Assembly (NCBI GenBank): GCA_018105865.1
Contig: CM030862.1
Location: 7,929,979-7,993,978, forward strand
Origin: Metaphire vulgaris
Lineage: Eukaryota; Annelida; Clitellata; Crassiclitellata; Megascolecidae
DNA: 64,000 nucleotides
Reading direction: 5' to 3'
Part shown: positions 1-10,405 of the stretch, one piece after another
How the letters are laid out: the number at the start of each line of letters is the position of its first letter
Numbering within the stretch: position 1 is the stretch's first letter
Translations under genes and position numbers: made by a program
The notes under the pieces: model-generated
The model's input: only the letters and a program-made list of their open reading frames with translations
The model's database searches: none
What the model was told of the DNA's origin: nothing

Positions 1-132
1 AAAAAAAAAAAGGTCGTCGACTTTTTTTTGAAACTCAAACTAACTCAGTCAAAAAATTTAAAAAAAATAAAAAAAATTTGGAAAGAAAATTTTACAAAAT
101 TTCTCGCCCCCCCCAAGAAAAGTGTGAAATGA
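1..132. other. A/T-rich leader, no gene seen
   Basis: A- and T-homopolymer-rich sequence with a short C run before the protease remnant. I see no LTR or primer-binding site here, so the 5' part of the neighbouring gypsy element is missing or lies upstream of the window. Confidence 0.5.
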
Positions 133-363
133 CGCCACTGTCTAGAGCTGCCGACAACAGGAGTTATCGACGTCACGATTACTCATCCGACGACGAAAAA
201 ACAATTACTGACGGAAATTTATGTCACTGATCATGACAGTCCTATTCTAGGCATGTCAATTTGCCAGGAACTGGATCTCCTGCGCGTTATGGAGCAGAAC
301 ATCTGTGCGACCGAAGCTGTTTCGCCACCTGCGTTGGAGCGACAGCTGACTGAAGCTGATTAG
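133..363 (+). pseudogene. Retropepsin C-terminal remnant of a Ty3/gypsy element
   Basis: An open frame of 76 codons runs from just after a TGA at 130-132 to a TAG at 361-363. It carries ILGMSICQELDLL, matching the ILG-x-x-x-C-x-x-L-x-L helix at the C-terminal end of gypsy-type retropepsins. The catalytic DTG and all of gag are absent. In an intact element the RT domain would follow within about 100-200 codons; here it resumes about 3.2 kb downstream, after a tandem repeat and an unrelated minus-strand ORF. It could belong to the element below or to a second copy. Family assignment is from the motif only. Confidence 0.6.
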
Positions 364-367
364 TCAG

Positions 368-1200
368 TTGGCTTGGTGTAAAATTGTGCAAATACAGTCT
401 ACAAGCAAACAAAATACATTTTTGTGATCAGAATTGAATGCAGATTGTTATGAGATATTGTCACATTTTCAAAAAACATTTTGAAATTTTTTCATTTTTC
501 ACCATTGTATATGCGGTAATTCCACACAAAATCAACATACTTTTGAATAAAATCGGACGTCACCGTCTCGGATTTTGATGAAAATTGGCACAATTGTTCA
601 TCCCCATGAGTAATGTTGAAAACCATAATATTAGAGTTTTGGGTCAACCCATGTCCAAACTATGGGTCATGAAAGTTTGGTCGACCCGCTCCAACTCTTG
701 ACAGTAAAACTTGGCTTGGTGTAAAATTGTGCAGATACAGTCTACAAGCAAACAAAATACATTTTTGTGATCAGCATTGAATGCAGATTGTTGTGAGATA
801 TTGTCACATTTTCAAAAAACATTTTGAAATTTTTTCATTTTTCACCATTGTATATGCAGTAATTCCACACAAAATCAACATACTTTTGAATAAAATCGGA
901 CGTCACCGTCTCGGATTTTGATGAAAATTGGCACAATTGTTCATCCCCATGAGTAATGTTGAAAACCATAATATTAGAGTTTTGGGTCAACCCATGTCCA
1001 AACTATGGGTCATGAAAGTTTGGTCGACCCGCTCCAACTCGTGACAGTAAAACTTGGCTTGGTGTAAAATTGTGCAGATACAGTCTACAAGCAAACAAAA
1101 TACATTTTTGTGATCAGCATTGAATGCAGATTGTTATGAGATATTGTCACATTTTCAAAAAACATTTTGAAATTTTTTAATTTTTCACTATTTTATATGA
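368..1200. repeat. 343-bp tandem repeat, about 2.4 copies
   Basis: Units beginning CTTGGTGTAAAATTG start at 372, 715 and 1058, an exact 343-bp period. The first two units are nearly identical over their full length, with only scattered substitutions seen. The third breaks off near 1200. The array begins within a few bases of the stop codon of the protease remnant. No reading frame is conserved between units. Confidence 0.9.
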
Positions 1201-1543
1201 TACAAGTTCATAGAAAAATGCCACAAAACCAAGGAATATTGTTATAATTAACTTTAGTTTTTCAACTCCAGTTCTTCCTCTCCCTCCTCCTTTTTCCAGG
1301 CTGGGGACTGGCACAGCAGCAGACTTCTATGGAGGAGTTAAGAGGTTTTTGGTTTTTATAACAGCTCTATTTTTTTAAGATTTTTGTAACACTTAAAGCT
1401 AAGCAAATACTAACACATACTGAACTAAGTTCACTAGTCGTGAAAAATATACATTAACAACGATAAGAACATGTATAAAAATTGAGTAACTACACTACAA
1501 CTTACTGAGACTGACTCATGATCTCTCACATTTGCCATCACAC

Positions 1544-1640
1544 CAGTGGCGGCTCTAGGATTTGGCAAGTGGGGGGGGGGCGTTGGGGGGCAACTTCTAA
1601 TCATGGGGGGCCAACCATTTGTTGTTTAGTACAAGGCAAA
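1544..1640. mobile_element. hAT-like MITE fragment (CAGTGGCGG family)
   Basis: Begins with terminus CAGTGGCGGCTCTAGGATTT followed by the GGCAAGTGGGGG and CCAACCATTTGTTG blocks found in complete copies at 10406-10588 and 19586-19769. The opposite terminus is missing. Confidence 0.6.
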
Positions 1641-1699
1641 AAGGCTTTGACACATTTACACCGTGCACTGCAAGTCTTCTTACATGAACAGCAAATAAG

Positions 1700-3178
1700 T
1701 TCCTGACACATCTGAGATACCTGGGGGATTGACAATTTGACATCCACTGTGGCAGCCATTTTTCACCAAATTTACACCAACCCCATTCAGATGGATAAAG
1801 TATTTGGATCTGTGTTTCAAGACAGTGTGACCATCAGTGGTCTGTCTGATAGACTGCCTTTCTAACATGCTGAATAAATGCATTACACGTAAGAGGAATG
1901 TTTTCGAGTGTTTTTTAAAATACAATAAGCGGAGCAACAGACAATGCAGCAGTGGATTCAAAAGATGCAGCATCAACCAACCCCTCAAGAACCATCGTTA
2001 TAAAATAAAGCAAACCAGAAGGCACTGAGTGCTTGTCATTCTGTAGGTTGCCATTAAACTTACATGTGTGTGATAATATTTCTCTCCTAAGCAGTTTGGC
2101 TGTATGCATTAAATGTACAACATCAGCATTGCATTGAAGCACGCTGCCTCATGTCTTGCAATGCAGTGCCAACATTTTCAGAAAAGATAAGGAAGATGTC
2201 ACGACCATGGGCAACTGCAGTTAAATTAGGTAGATTTTCCAACAACCGCTCTTTAGTCGTGCAGAGTCGAAAAGACAATCTGCTACTTTGTAATTAAAAC
2301 AGGCATGCACAGTGTACTTTGTTAAATTCACTGAGCTTGAACATGGACGGTGCTATTTCATTAGTTCTGATGTCTTCCATATATGATATAACCTCGGCCA
2401 ATACCAATGACTCACAGTGACAATCAAATGGAGCCAACTCAACAATCAGTCGTTTGATTTTATTCCAGTCCAGCTTTATAATAAAGGCTCAATAAGCAAG
2501 CTGGATGGTACTTAACCTCCATAGCTATCATATCACCCTGAGACAATTTGCCTAACAGAATGCTATCTCCCAAAATAGTAGCACACTTATGAACCTTTGC
2601 ATCCACAGCAAATGTGAGAACCTGGCACAAATCAGAACCACCGGCAGAACAGAAAAACATAGCATGCCAACACTAGCAGTGGTACTGGTAGTATTTTCTG
2701 CACTGCGTGTAAGATGTGGATTTTTAGCATTACTAACCGATGTAGGCCTACTATCTTCATCGTCATCTTCAGGATCATGTTCAAAGTGACCGACAAGTGG
2801 CTCTGAATAACCAGGAGATGAAATCAAACGACCTAGTCTTGTACCATGAAATAAGCGCTGCTTACATTTGATGTGCCAAACTGCTTTACGTCTTACAAAC
2901 GTTTCCTGTATACCATCACCTTCATTCCAAAAGGCAAAGAATGGTGTTATAGTTGATGGTAGCTGGCCAAGCCTTACAAAACCATCTATGGTAGTGGCTA
3001 CAGTTTTATAACCAATTCCTACATTAGTTCGTTTCGATTCTGCAAGGCAACTGGTTTTCTCAGTATTAGTGTCTTTTAACAAAAAACGCATTTCTCCCAG
3101 TCGAAAGATGCGTTGCCATGGCATTGAGTGGGCGTGGCCATTACCGGTAAAACAAAAGCGACAGAAAATGAAAATCAT
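1700..3178 (-). pseudogene. Degenerate ORF of an uncharacterised multicopy family
   Basis: Minus-strand open segments at 2552-3178, 2460-2660 and 1915-2142 lie in different frames and look like one decayed protein. Recognisable stretches are AVWHIKCKQRLF (a WH-x-x-C motif) and, after a frameshift, KVHKCATILGDSILLGKLSQ followed by GDMIAMEVKYHPACL. From memory this resembles long uncharacterised proteins that are strongly multiplied in many invertebrate genomes and share a 'LAKLSxGDM..YH..CL' pattern. I do not know their function and assign none. Frameshifts and stops mean it is not expressed as an intact protein. The frame is less clear towards 1700. Confidence 0.4.
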
Positions 3179-3539
3179 GCAATGCTAACGAATAACAAGC
3201 GACTCTATCAACTTAGTATTGGTTTTAAATTTTATTTACAAACATATTTTGTTTGTATGTTAAGTAAAATTTCTTTAAAATTAAAACTTTCTCACCACAC
3301 GGGGAAAACAACATCCGTACAAGAGACGGCAAGCCGCACAACGCGCTGATCAAAATAGCCCACAGCTAGACCAAATTGATGCAATTTTCACATCAAATTT
3401 ACTCTTTTAATTTATAAATCGGACAATGTGACAATATCAGGATCTATTTACTTTTGTTAAAGCTTTCAAAAAATGCCGGATATTCCTTTGTAGACATAAT
3501 TTGCACGATTTAGGAGTTTTTTGTTACGAAGCCTACTGA

Positions 3540-5093
3540 CTAGATGTCTTTGCTCGTTTTGGCGACCTGTTCGACGGAAATCTGGGACTGATGGAAGGTA
3601 CTGTCCATCTGGATATAGATCCGTCGTATCGACCAGTGCAGCTACCACTGCGTCGAATGGCAATTGCAGTCAAGGACAGAGTCGAAAACGAACTTCAGCA
3701 GATGGTTTCTCAAGGTATAATTACGGCAGTGACGGAGCCAACGGCCTGGGTCTCTGCGTTGGTTGTCACCATCAAGAATAATGGGAAACTCAGACTGTGT
3801 CTTGACCCTACAAGGACCCTAAACCCTGCGCTGATCAGAAGCCGGTACTGTCTGCCGACACTCGACGACATCTTGCACAAGCTGTCTGGGGTTCGAGTTT
3901 TCAGCACAGTGGATTGTGAAAATGCCTTCAACATGCTTCAGCTTGACCATGAATCAAGTCTACTATGCACTTTTGACACGCCTTTTTCTCGTTTCAGATA
4001 TCTACGTCTTCCTTTTGGTCTTTCAGTTTCATCGGAAATATTTCAAGCACGAATACATGCAGCACTTTCTGGACTGAAAGGGATTTTCTGCATTGCCGAT
4101 GACATTCTTATAACTGGTTCTGGCAACACGCAGAAAGAAGCAATGCAGGACCACGATGCCAATTTAATTGCTCTTTTTCAGAGATGTCGAGAAAAGGGAG
4201 TTAAATTGAACAGAGAAAAGATGAAACTTCATCGAGATTGCATCACTTTTATGGGCCATGACTTAACGAAAGACGGAATAAAGCCTTCCGCCTCGAAAAT
4301 CGAAGCCATTGAAAACTTCGCGCAACCAGAAGATAAAGCTGCACTTCAGCGTCTTCTCGGAATGGCCAACTATTTAGCAAGATACTGCCCTCACTACAGT
4401 GACGTCACGTCGGTGCTTCGTGAGCTTTTGAAGTCCGACTCGCACTTCAGATGGGATGAACGTCACACTGAAGCCTTCGAGAAATTGAAAGGTATGTTAA
4501 AATCTGCGCCTGTTTTAGCCTATTTTAATGACAAGCAGGACTTGCTTGTTCAGTGCGACAGCTCTCAAAAAGGCGTAGGAGCCCTTCTCCTTCAACAGAA
4601 TCGTGTAGTGGAGTATGCTAGCCGTGCATTAACAGACGCTGAAAAAGGATGGAGCCAACTCGAAAGAGAATGTCTTTCAATATGTTTTGCGATGGAGAAA
4701 TTTCATTACTACACATATGCCAGAAAAGTAAAAGTTCAAAATGACCATAAACCTTTATTGAGTATATTCAAAAAGTCTCTCTCTTCTGCGCCAAAAAGGC
4801 TCCAGCGCCTGTTGTTAAAGCTACAAAGATACGATTTTGAAATGGAATACGTTGCTGGCCGAGATTTAATTTTGGCAGACGCCCTCAGCCGAGCTTACAT
4901 TGCCAGAGGCACTCCGCAGGAGTTCAGTGAAGAAATTGCTTTCATAGAGACAGCAGATGCGGAGCAAGAAGCAGAAACTCGATTAATAACATCTCCGTCT
5001 ACTCTGAAACTCATCACAGACGCGACATCCGATCCGAGCTACATCCGCCTGAAAGAACAGATTTATCGAGGCTGGCCCGACTCGCCGAATTAA
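3540..5093 (+). pseudogene. Ty3/gypsy reverse transcriptase and RNase H
   Basis: The frame is open from just after a TGA at 3537-3539 to a TAA at 5091-5093; the first ATG is at 3591 but coding similarity begins about 15 codons earlier. Numbering from that ATG, RT spans roughly residues 1-220 with the first catalytic Asp at 108 (STVD), LPFGLSVSSE at 139-148 and the active-site pair D170-D171 (IADDIL). RNase H lies near 315-435 with acidic residues at D323 (QCDSS), E360 (LERE), D385 (NDHKPL) and D430 (LADALSR). All catalytic residues are present. The N-terminal join to protease is lost upstream, and the frame ends early at the TAA before the integrase zinc finger. Confidence 0.9.
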
Positions 5094-5097
5094 GGGG

Positions 5098-5240
5098 CTG
5101 ACAGCCGACGTTCGACCTTTTGCGACCTTTGGAGATGAATTATCGGTTTGTCGAGGTCTCGTCTATAAAGGACATCGTCTTGTCGTACCAGCACCGGCGA
5201 GACAGGAAATTCTAAACCGTCTACACTCGTCTCATATTGA
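5098..5240 (+). pseudogene. Frame-shifted linker between RNase H and integrase
   Basis: After the stop ending the RNase H frame, similarity continues in a second frame (from CTG at 5098) through the linker to the histidines of the integrase HHCC finger, then meets a stop near 5240. The integrase proper resumes in the original frame at about 5241. At least two indels are therefore present in this 150-bp stretch, so pol cannot be read as one polyprotein in this copy. Confidence 0.7.
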
Positions 5241-6377
5241 CTAAACAGTTGTCTACGTCGAGCGAGGGAGGTGGTTTTCTGGCCAAATTTGACCTGTGAA
5301 CTCCGAGAGAAAGTTCTGAAATGTCACATCTGCAATACATTCAGAGACTTGCCTCCAAAAGAACCACTGGCACCCATCCCCCCACCATCTCGACAGTGGG
5401 AAAGAATAGCAGTCGATATTTTCGCATTTCAACAGCGAGAATATTTAATTTCTACAGACTTCCTCAGTGGATTCTTCGAAATAGACAGATTACCATCGAA
5501 GTCGGTGAGCAACATAATTTACTGCCTAAAACAACATTTCGCAAGATATGGTATCCCATCATTCTTGCATAGTGATAACAGTCCATTTAACTCAATGGAA
5601 TTTAAGAAATTCGCAGACAAATACGAGTTTCAACATGTCTTAAGTTCACCAATGCATAGCCAAGGAAATGGCAAAGCAGAGTCAGCAGTTAAAATGGCTA
5701 AGAAGTTGATGAAGAAAGCTTTAGAGGAAAATTTAGACCCCTACATTTCCTTAATGGAGTGGAGAAATTGTCCTTCCGAGAGATTGGGTCTAAGCCCCGC
5801 GCAAATTATGTTTGGGCGTCGAACGCGCACAAAATTGCCTATCAGCAGTAAACTACTGGATACTCCTTCTGCAGCCAAGGTCCAACAGGCACTAGAAAGA
5901 TCAAAACTGAAGCAAGCCGCTTACTACAACAAAAACGCGCACAACCGACGGAAGCTACAGAAGGGAGACACTTGTCGTGTAAAGGTACGACCGACCGACG
6001 ACCACTGGAAGAAAGCGGAAGTTACAGACGTCCTTCCACATCGATCGTATCAACTTCGGCTGGACGACGGTTCAATCAAACGAAGAAGCTCCCGGCATGT
6101 CAGGTTTTCCCTGGAACCCCCTGTCATTTTCCAGGAGGAAAGCGAAGGACAAGGACAACCATCAATGAAAAGGGAAGAAGACAGCCGTTCGAGACCACCG
6201 TACAAATCACTGGTGCATGAAAATCAACACTCCACCAGCGCTACGAATGAACCATCATCTGATACAACTGAGGCAATCCCAGCGCCACCTAGGGAACAAC
6301 AAATAACTACTAGAGGAGCTGAGCCATATAAGACTAGATCTGGCCGTACAGTCAGAAAGCCATCTAGATATCAATAG
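5241..6377 (+). pseudogene. Ty3/gypsy integrase
   Basis: The frame is open from about 5241, with no ATG needed because it is an internal polyprotein segment, to TAG at 6375-6377. Numbering from 5271, the cysteines of the HHCC zinc finger are C18 and C21 (CHIC). The DDE catalytic triad is D49 (AVDIF), D102 (SDNSPF) and E137 (GKAES), all present. A C-terminal GPY/F-like segment (GDTCRVKVRP... to ...RRSSRHVR) and a basic, Ser/Pro-rich tail follow. Integrase joins the cDNA copy to target DNA. The domain looks intact, but its link to RT is broken. Confidence 0.88.
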
Positions 6378-6474
6378 TTAACATTTTAAATTTCTGTTTT
6401 AGATGACTGATAAAGTTTTAACAGAACTGCTATAAAATATTAATTTTCTTAATTAGATAATGAGCCTAATTAAT

Positions 6475-6483
6475 GGGAAGAGA
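6475..6483 (+). promoter_or_regulatory. Polypurine tract of the gypsy element
   Basis: GGGAAGAGA lies immediately before the TG of the 3' LTR, the expected position of the plus-strand primer for LTR-retrotransposon replication. Confidence 0.75.
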
Positions 6484-6704
6484 TGTGGCGTGATTGGACA
6501 CTTACAAGCCACGCCTCAACCAATAGCGTAGCTGCTATAGTCTTACATTATATATTCTATAGAGTAGTTAGTTTAAGCGTCAGTCGCTCTCACACAGTCG
6601 AAGACTCTCACTCCGTTGCGTCCTGGATACGAACATTAATAATTAATATATGAGTTATAATACATCTGTGTTGATCATAGTTATAGGCGTTAGGAAACGC
6701 CACA
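6484..6704 (+). repeat. 3' LTR, 221 bp, with 8-bp terminal inverted repeats
   Basis: Starts TGTGGCGT and ends ACGCCACA, an exact 8-bp inverted repeat with TG...CA ends, directly after the polypurine tract. A TATA-like stretch lies near 6548-6560. With no 5' LTR in the window, insertion age cannot be estimated from LTR divergence. Confidence 0.85.
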
Positions 6705-6799
6705 GACTTTGTTTTGGAAATGAAACCACATGAATATGTGCAATGCTTGTCATCATATCAACCAGTGATACGTTAATTATGTTAAGTAATACTGTATTT

Positions 6800-7020
6800 T
6801 ATGGAATTCGTCATCATCATCATGTTCTCTGTCCTGGGACAGGTTCAGGGCTCCATTGTTTCCATTCCTATCTGCTTCTTGCCTCTTCTTTGATTTCCGC
6901 ATAGCTACGTTTTGTGTCATTGCTTCAATTTGCTTGTCTGTTTCCATCATCATCATCCAGTCCAATAGCATTCTCCTTGTCCTTGGTCTTCCTTTTGGCC
7001 TTCTTCCTGCTATACAATGC
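6800..7020 (-). pseudogene. LINE ORF2 C-terminal fragment
   Basis: Minus-strand frame reads GRRPKGRPRTRRMLLDWM then a Lys/Arg/Asp-rich end. The G-[KR]-R-x-[KR]-GRPR-x-x-W/L pattern is characteristic of the C-terminus of many non-LTR retrotransposon ORF2 proteins. No RT catalytic region is present, so this is a 5'-truncated insertion. The clade is not determinable. Confidence 0.55.
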
Positions 7021-7192
7021 GCAGAAGTTGCAAAGCAAACGCACAAAGGAAAACATGGAGCACACAAATTTTTCCATTGCTTTCATATCATACACGCAGA
7101 CCTACTTATTGATAAAGAGTCGCGCTTTGTTGTGAACTTGTAACGGCTCCGAACAATAATTACTAACTTCTGGTCTAGACTATGGGCAACGG

Positions 7193-7563
7193 CAGTGTGT
7201 TAATCTAGACTCTGCACTCCGGGGGGAGATCAGGGTTTAATCTAGACCGTTTCCGGGGGAAAATTGCCCTTTTCCCCTGGGCATTTCAAATTCCTTCCCG
7301 GAAATTTTGTCATACTACATCAACTAATAGCAGCTCCTAGCAGAATTCCCCCGGCTTTGGCAGTTTCCTTCCAGGCTTTGGCAGTTTCCCCTCACCCCCG
7401 GGTTCCAGGAGTCTAGATTAAACACTGGGGGACCTGGCAAAGCCGTGGAAAGTCAGCTAGGGGGCTGCTGTTGGTTGATGTAGTATGCTAAAATTTCCGG
7501 GGAATTTGACATTTCCGGGGAAAGGGGCAATTCCCCCCAGGAAACGGTCTAGATTAAACACTG
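7193..7563. mobile_element. hAT-like MITE, CAGTGTTTAATCTAGA family (outer copy)
   Basis: Termini CAGTGTGTTAATCTAGA and TCTAGATTAAACACTG are inverted repeats. Flanks GGCAACGG (7185-7192) and GGCAAAGG (7564-7571) match at 7 of 8 positions, the 8-bp target duplication typical of hAT elements. It is split by a second copy of the same family at 7231-7427. A complete simple copy is at 57299-57485. Confidence 0.8.
7231..7427. mobile_element. hAT-like MITE inserted inside a copy of its own family
   Basis: Termini CAGGGTTTAATCTAGAC and GTCTAGATTAAACACTG, in the opposite orientation to the surrounding copy. Flanks GGGGAGAT and GGGGACCT agree at 6 of 8 positions. Confidence 0.75.
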
Positions 7564-7685
7564 GGCAAAGGTTCTTTTATTTAGGCCCAATGATTTGTGC
7601 AAAGCACGCGGTTCCAAATATCGATAAAATTAAAAGAATTACAGAAAGACAGCGATAGAACTGTCTTAAAATAGAGATTTGAAAT

Positions 7686-7823
7686 CATTGACGTAAACGT
7701 GGAAGGAAAAGTGGGGAGCCCAGCGCAGTATAGCTAGCCTACCTTCCCCATTCTCTATTGTAACCTCTCAAAATAAAATGGGACTTGCGCCTATAGGCCG
7801 CCTAATAGAAGTTTACGCCTATG
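7686..7823. mobile_element. hAT-like MITE, 138 bp, perfect 8-bp target duplication
   Basis: Termini CATTGACGTAAAC and GTTTACGCCTATG, flanked by identical TTTGAAAT at 7678-7685 and 7824-7831. Related copies are at 26814-26965 and 63194-63323. Confidence 0.8.
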
Positions 7824-7942
7824 TTTGAAATGAAAACGAACAGCAACTTCTTTTAAGAGTTCATGATTGCCCTCGATTGTGAACAGTTTCAAGATCCAGC
7901 AAATCGAATGGCTGTAGGAGGAACATGTCTGACATTCGGCGC

Positions 7943-8085
7943 CAGTGTTTATTCTAGGCAGTGGCGGTTCCAGGATTTGGCAAGTGGGGGGGGGGGCGTT
8001 GGGGTGGCAACTTCTAATCAGTGGAGGTGGGCCAACCATTTGTTGTTAGGTATGTAGAATTAAGTATAGCTAGGGTCCCAACAGC
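7943..8085. mobile_element. Two abutting MITE fragments
   Basis: The 16-bp terminus CAGTGTTTATTCTAGG (7943-7958) is directly followed by the start of a CAGTGGCGG-family element at 7959 (CAGTGGCGGTTCCAGGATTT). The latter loses similarity near 8085. Neither has its second terminus. Confidence 0.5.
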
Positions 8086-8482
8086 AAAAAGGCATTGCGC
8101 CATCTGGCTAACGTTGGTCGAAAGGAATCTTCTGAGTTTTGAATAAATGGCAAAACAAAAGCTCTGATTCAATTCGAATGAGACATTTGGTAAATATATT
8201 ATGCATAATTATTCATATTTTTGCCAAATAAGACAAAAGGAGATAAATAGATATTGAAATTTATTGAAATCTTTCTTTTTCAAAACTTTGCCAGGAACAT
8301 ACCTTTGTTACGCGTCTTAGAAATCCTACGAGTGTGGCAAAATCGCTTAACCACGAGGTGCTTGTTCAAAATGTTTAGAGAGTTCCTGTTTGTGGAGTTT
8401 CAGAGCAAAATGGTCGGAATGCGCTTTCCTTGCGATATCACGAAATAAGGCTTATTTTTAAAAGTATTATACTTTTATAGGC

Positions 8483-8855
8483 CAGTGGTTCTCAACCCGT
8501 GGTCCGCGGAGGCGCGGACTAAAAGTGATCCGCGAGGGGGGTCTAGTGGTCCGCGGAAAATTCTGAAAAAACGTTAATAAAAATTAGACATATATTTTCC
8601 ATGTCATTGGCGTAGCCAAGGGGGATTTGCGGGTTAAAACCTCCCTTGGGTGCCCGGACCCAACATTTTTTAGAGTAAGCAGCACAACTATAAGTAAGGT
8701 GACTACCTTTTTGCTTGTCGGGGCACTGGCGAGGGACGAAGATCACACGTATGACTTTTTTGCTTGTCATGATTTTTCCCAATTTTCAGGTGGTCCGCGG
8801 TAAATTTTTGATCTTCAAAAGTGGTCCACGAGACAAAGGGGTCTGAGAACCACTG
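8483..8855. mobile_element. hAT MITE, CAGTGGTTCTCA termini
   Basis: Starts CAGTGGTTCTCAACC and ends TCTGAGAACCACTG, the terminus type of Charlie-like hAT elements. Flanks TTATAGGC (8475-8482) and ATATAGGC (8856-8863) match 7 of 8. It contains two TTTTTGCTTGTC blocks shared with other families and a stretch starting 'ATTGGCGTAGCCAAGG' that resembles the terminus of the 55610 family. Confidence 0.85.
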
Positions 8856-8865
8856 ATATAGGCCA

Positions 8866-9035
8866 GGGTTTCCTAAACTTTTTGGAACTGTGCGACCCAC
8901 TTCAGCGGCTTTGTAACATACCGTGACACTAAAAACTTATTGTCGACTGAAATTGCGTAAAATTTTCATAAAACACTAATCATTTTAATATATTATGTGT
9001 ATGGAGGATTGGGTGCATATAAATTTCTTAAGACC
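8866..9035. mobile_element. Truncated hAT-like MITE, inverted relative of 24602-24911
   Basis: CAGGGTTTCCTAAACTTTTT and the following 170 bp match the reverse complement of 24602-24911, including the blocks CAGCGGCTTTGTAACAT and CACTAATCATTTTAATAT. Similarity stops near 9035 with no second terminus. Confidence 0.65.
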
Positions 9036-9389
9036 TAAGTCTACTTGCAACTTTCAATGCAATTGTGACATTTTGATGTTTTATTTAATTTGTCCATCAT
9101 TCTGTATACATGTAGCTCTTTCTCCCTGTAAACATCGCCTGGTCGTCTGCAAAGTCGTCACTTTCCCTCCAATTTTTATTCCACCTTTTTCTTCCTCTAG
9201 TGATTCTCTTATTAGTTCCTCAATATACCGGTAAATGTTAAATAGCAACGGAAATGGTAGGCATATCTGACGTTCCTCAATCCCTATTTCTTCTGGCTAA
9301 ATTATGTTTCTGTAATTAGCATGATTGTAACTTCGGAGTTTTATCAAATAAATTCAATCATATTAAAATCGTTATTCTGTATGTCTGTT

Positions 9390-9531
9390 ACCTTCGAGCG
9401 TTCTGATTGGTTGCGTTCGAGCGTTCTGATTGTTTGGCTGTGTGAGCGTTCTGATTGGTTGGCTCAACTCCTGGCTCTGATTGGTTACCTTCAAGCGTTC
9501 TGATTGGTTGGCTGATTCTGATTGGTCATTC
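9390..9531. repeat. Degenerate tandem repeat carrying CCAAT-box motifs
   Basis: Six imperfect copies of a roughly 20-30 bp unit resembling GAGCGTTCTGATTGGTTGGC. Five contain CTGATTGG, the reverse complement of the NF-Y type CCAATCAG box; one has ATTGT. No gene start is evident next to it, so a promoter role is only a possibility. Confidence 0.65.
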
Positions 9532-9773
9532 TGGAATATTCGTTGCAATGCGACGCGAAGACACTTCAGCGAGTTTTATCAAATAAATTTGAGTTCTAGT
9601 TTAAATAAATTTACTTCTAAATTAGCAATTAAATGCCATTCTTCTTTTTACATAAATTATTTATTGCAACAATAAAATTTACACAGTTAAGAGAGATGTT
9701 GATGGCAAGTATAAAAAACTAAAGGATAGTTTTGCATCAAATACTGTACAGTAAGCAAATAAGAATGCAGTTT

Positions 9774-10079
9774 CAGTGGCGGTTCCAGGATTTCTTGGTG
9801 GGGAGATGAATGTATTCATAGAAAGTTGGTGGAGGGATGAAAATATAAGGAAAAAATCAATAAACTTTGCCCCAAAAAGGCTGGAAAAGGGAATTGTATC
9901 CCTAATTTTACTGCGTTTTCACCCAAAATAAATAGGTTGATAAGCAAAAAAGGTCATTCCCAGTTAGTTTTACTAGACTTCTACCCAAAATAGGTTTCAC
10001 TTGTAAGCAAAGAAAATAACTCCGAAGGTCCGGTGGGAGGGATGCATCCCCACTCATCCCCCACGTGTTACCGCCACTG
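9774..10079. mobile_element. hAT-like MITE, CAGTGGCGGTTCC family
   Basis: Starts CAGTGGCGGTTCCAGGATTT and ends TTACCGCCACTG. Flanks TGCAGTTT and TGCAGTAG share 6 of 8 bases. Contains the GATGCATCCCC block found in the 23558 and 58206 copies. Confidence 0.75.
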
Positions 10080-10405
10080 TGCAGTAGTCTTCCTATTTCA
10101 TGAGAATAAATAAATGATTTGAACTACTCGGTAACAACAAATTTTAAAAACATTAAACAAAGATTATTAGAGTTACAGCGATGTTCAATATTTAGGTTAT
10201 ATGTATCTTTACTTGCATAGTGACACAAAGGTGAACAAAGCTATTGTAACTTTCATGCTATTAGTGTTTATAGAAAGAACATATTTAAACGACATGAGGT
10301 CTATACGAGACTTCAGTAAAATTTTATAACTGTTTTGTGAAGACCAAATTGTTTATTTTAAACATTTTGCAAGGATTTTCCACTATCCATGTTTAACCAT
10401 ACAGT

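Larger units (their letters stand above)
3540..6704 (+). mobile_element. 5'-truncated Ty3/gypsy (Metaviridae) LTR retrotransposon
   Basis: Domain order RT, RNase H, integrase, then polypurine tract and 3' LTR defines a Ty3/gypsy element. Similarity is to the K02A2.6-like pol type, with IADDIL rather than YIDD at the RT active site. The 5' LTR, primer-binding site and gag are not in the window, and pol is broken by a stop and frame changes between RNase H and integrase. The 3' end is well preserved: PPT at 6475-6483 and a 221-bp LTR at 6484-6704. Confidence 0.9.

Noticed and set aside
368..1200. CRISPR-like array
   Set aside because: Units are 343 bp and contiguous without spacers; the genome is eukaryotic.
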